This document shows, piece after piece, positions 3,909 to 5,831 of a DNA stretch of 5,831 bases. The stretch's first letter is position 1, and each line of letters begins with the position of its first letter. The DNA lies in contig VGFF01000125.1 in NCBI GenBank assembly GCA_016868955.1, positions 1 through 5,831 of the forward strand, written 5' to 3'. Made by a program: the position numbers and the translations under genes. Under the pieces are notes generated by a model. It had not been told where the DNA came from. It did not search any database and saw only the letters and a program-made list of their open reading frames with translations. This stretch comes from Armatimonadota bacterium (GTDB taxonomy: Bacteria; Sysuimicrobiota; Sysuimicrobiia; Sysuimicrobiales; VGFF01).

Positions 3909-5831
3909 CAGCCCACCGCCAGCAGCGCCGCCGAGTCCTCGAACCGGCGCAACAACGAACCGCGCAATCCGCCGTGCTCGCGACCGCGGAGCCCGGGATC
4001 GGCCGCCAGCAATCGGTCGGCTTCGCTGCGCGCGATCTCGAGGAGCTGCGCGTCGCGGAGCAGATCGGCGACTCGGAGATCCAGCACGCCGGATTGCCTG
4101 GTTCCGAAGAAGTCGCCGGGCCCACGCAGAACCAGATCGGACTCGGCGATGGCGAATCCGTCATTCGTCTCGACCATCGCGCGAAGCCGCGTCTGGGCAT
4201 CCTCGCTCGTCGCGCTCGACAGCAAGATGCAGTACGACGAGGCGGCGCCGCGTCCGACGCGCCCGCGAAGCTGGTGCAGCTGGGCCAAGCCGAAGCGTTC
4301 CGCGTCCTCGATGATCATCACGGTCGCGTTCGGCACGTCGATGCCGACCTCGATGACGGTCGTCGCGACGATGACCGGAAGCTCGCCGCGCCGGAACGCG
4401 CTCATGACCTGGTCCTTCTCGTCGACGCTTTGGCGACCGTGCAGCAGCCCGATCTCCAACCCGGGCAAGGCGCCGCCCGCGAGCTGGTCGCGCAGCTGCG
4501 TTGCCGCGTTCGCCTGCAGCTTGTCCGACTCCTCGACGAGCGGACAAACGACGTAGCCCTGGCGTCCGGCCTCGATCTCCTTCCGTAAGAAGTCGTATAC
4601 CGGACTTCGCTGCAACGGCGAGCGCAGGAACGTGCGCACCGGGGTGCGGCCGGGCGGCAGCTCGTCGAGCACCGAAACCTCGAGATCGCCGTACAGCGTC
4701 AGCGCCAGCGTGCGTGGGATCGGCGTGGCGGTCATCACCAGGACGTCCGGCGCGTGCCCTTTCGCGCGCAGCGCCGCGCGTTGCGCGACGCCGAACTTGT
4801 GCTGTTCGTCGACGACGGCGAAACCCAGTCGGTGGAAGAACACATCTTCCTGCAACAGCGCGTGCGTGCCGACGACGAGCTCTGCCTCCCCGCGCGCGAT
4901 GGCGTCCAGGCGCTCACGCCGCTCGCTCCGCCGCAATCCGCTCGCCAACGAGACGACGTGGATGCCTCGCGGCTCCAGCAAGCGCCGCAGGTTGAGGTAG
5001 TGCTGGTCGGCGAGGATCTCCGTCGGCGCCATCCAGGCCGCCTGCAGTCCGCTCTGCACGCACAATACTGTCGCGGATGCGGCGACGACGGTCTTTCCCG
5101 ATCCGACATCGCCCTGCAGCAGCCGATTCATCGGGTACGGCGAGGTCATCTCGCGACGAACCTCGGCGATCACGCGCCGCTGCGCACCGGTCAGCGCGAA
5201 CGGCAACGAAGCCAGGAACGCGTCGACGAGGCCACCCTCCTCAGTGTAACGGTGCGGTTTGCGATCGCGCACGGCGGCGCGGCGCCGCAGCAGCAACGCG
5301 ATTTGCAGCGCCAGCAGCTCCTCGAACGCGAGGCGCCGCCGGGCGGCCTCCACTTCCGCGAGGTCGCTGGGGAAGTGAATCGCGCGCAACGCCGCCGCTG
5401 CGCCCATCAGGTCGCAGCGGCGGCGCAGCTCTTCCGGCAGAGTCTCCGGCGCCTGGTCGGCGTAACGTGTCACGGCGGCGTGGACGACGCGGCGCAGGAC
5501 GCGGGGCGAGATTCCTTCTCCCGCGGGGTGCACCGGCACGATGCGGCCGGTGTGCAGCGATTCGTCCGTGTCCTTGCCGATGGCCTCGAATTCGGCGTTT
5601 TCGATCTCAAGCTTGCCGCCGTTGCGGCGGACGCGTCCCCACAACACGAGCTCGGCATCCGGCGCAACGGCCCGCTGCAGGTAGCGCGCCCCCCAGAACT
5701 TCGCGACGCCGAGCGCCGTGCCGTCCGTGAAGTGCACCTCGGTGAGCCGGCGGCCGGTCCTTAGTCGCGGCTCGTTCAGACGGATCACGCGCACGCGAAA
5801 TGTCCGCGTCTCCCCGTGGGGAGCCTCATGC
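3908..5831 (-). CDS. recG: RecG, ATP-dependent branch-migration DNA helicase (5' end off window)
   Basis: RecG remodels stalled replication forks, Holliday junctions and R-loops by driving branch migration. The reading frame is open through the right edge (about 640 codons visible), so the initiation codon lies outside; RecG proteins are near 680-700 residues or longer. The GTG at 5794 is internal, since residues just upstream (GETRTFRVRVI) already belong to the OB-fold wedge domain. Counting from that GTG: wedge domain about 1-75; Walker A GDVGSGKT (228-235); motif II DEQH (329-332), RecG's variant of the DEAH box; motif III MTATPIPRTL (354-363); LYGDLEVSVLDELPPGR (367-383); second helicase lobe with VIEVGIDVPNA (480-490) and the motif VI region QLRGRVGRG (508-516); then the C-terminal RecG segment including FFGTRQSG (562-569). 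All catalytic motifs are intact. The stop overlaps the rsmD start by one base. Confidence 0.97.
   Translation of the reverse strand, partial: HEAPHGETRTFRVRVIRLNEPRLRTGRRLTEVHFTDGTALGVAKFWGARYLQRAVAPDAELVLWGRVRRNGGKLEIENAEFEAIGKDTDESLHTGRIVPVHPAGEGISPRVLRRVVHAAVTRYADQAPETLPEELRRRCDLMGAAAALRAIHFPSDLAEVEAARRRLAFEELLALQIALLLRRRAAVRDRKPHRYTEEGGLVDAFLASLPFALTGAQRRVIAEVRREMTSPYPMNRLLQGDVGSGKTVVAASATVLCVQSGLQAAWMAPTEILADQHYLNLRRLLEPRGIHVVSLASGLRRSERRERLDAIARGEAELVVGTHALLQEDVFFHRLGFAVVDEQHKFGVAQRAALRAKGHAPDVLVMTATPIPRTLALTLYGDLEVSVLDELPPGRTPVRTFLRSPLQRSPVYDFLRKEIEAGRQGYVVCPLVEESDKLQANAATQLRDQLAGGALPGLEIGLLHGRQSVDEKDQVMSAFRRGELPVIVATTVIEVGIDVPNATVMIIEDAERFGLAQLHQLRGRVGRGAASSYCILLSSATSEDAQTRLRAMVETNDGFAIAESDLVLRGPGDFFGTRQSGVLDLRVADLLRDAQLLEIARSEADRLLAADPGLRGREHGGLRGSLLRRFEDSAALLAVG

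Noticed and set aside
4754..5764. Plus-strand open frame of 336 codons inside recG
   Set aside because: It is fully antisense to the RecG helicase core, its composition is Arg/Gln/Ala-rich, and there is no known family. A codon-bias shadow explains it.
5792..5794. GTG at 5794 as the true recG start
   Set aside because: The frame stays open to the window edge, the upstream residues continue the wedge-domain OB fold, and a start here would remove the N-terminal part of that domain.
5811..5822. Palindrome TCCCC-GT-GGGGA at the right edge
   Set aside because: It falls inside the open recG frame, with no T-run and no partner copy in the window; most likely chance in GC-rich coding DNA.

Overview
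The window is a compact, GC-rich stretch (roughly two-thirds G+C by eye) of bacterial chromosome. Every supportable gene lies on the minus strand, so transcription runs from the right edge to the left edge. In that order the genes are recG (5' end off the window), rsmD, coaD, a coiled-coil protein of the SepIVA/DivIVA-like type, a DUF177/YceD protein, rpmF, plsX and fabH (3' end off the window). No RNA gene, mobile element, CRISPR array or phage remnant is visible.

Region 1 (about 5831-2316) is a tightly packed unit. recG and rsmD share one base (TGATG). The coaD Shine-Dalgarno sequence lies across the rsmD stop codon. The coiled-coil gene starts within about ten bases of the coaD stop. It encodes DNA repair (RecG), 16S rRNA methylation (RsmD), the penultimate step of CoA synthesis (CoaD) and a probable cell-envelope or division scaffold.

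Region 2 (2315-2203) is the only real intergenic gap, 113 bases. It carries a near-consensus housekeeping promoter reading leftward (TTGACA, 18-base spacer, TATACT), two small inverted repeats upstream of it, and an unusual start region for the DUF177 gene: a four-codon ATG reading frame, in the same frame as the gene, closed by a TGA.

Region 3 (2202-1) is the classic DUF177-rpmF-plsX-fabH unit, which couples a protein linked to 23S rRNA/L32 assembly with L32 itself and with the start of phospholipid (PlsX) and fatty-acid (FabH) synthesis. CoaD upstream supplies the CoA used by FabH, so the whole neighbourhood joins ribosome assembly with CoA and lipid supply.

The order recG-rsmD-coaD-(coiled coil)-DUF177-rpmF-plsX-fabH resembles Firmicutes and other Terrabacteria-type genomes, while the high GC argues against a typical low-GC Firmicute. 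A high-GC lineage such as Actinobacteria, Chloroflexi or an uncultured phylum (for example Eremiobacterota-like) is possible, but this is inference from gene order and composition only. I found no new defence or mobile system. The points most worth a second look are the promoter and start region of the DUF177 gene and the little-characterised coiled-coil protein.
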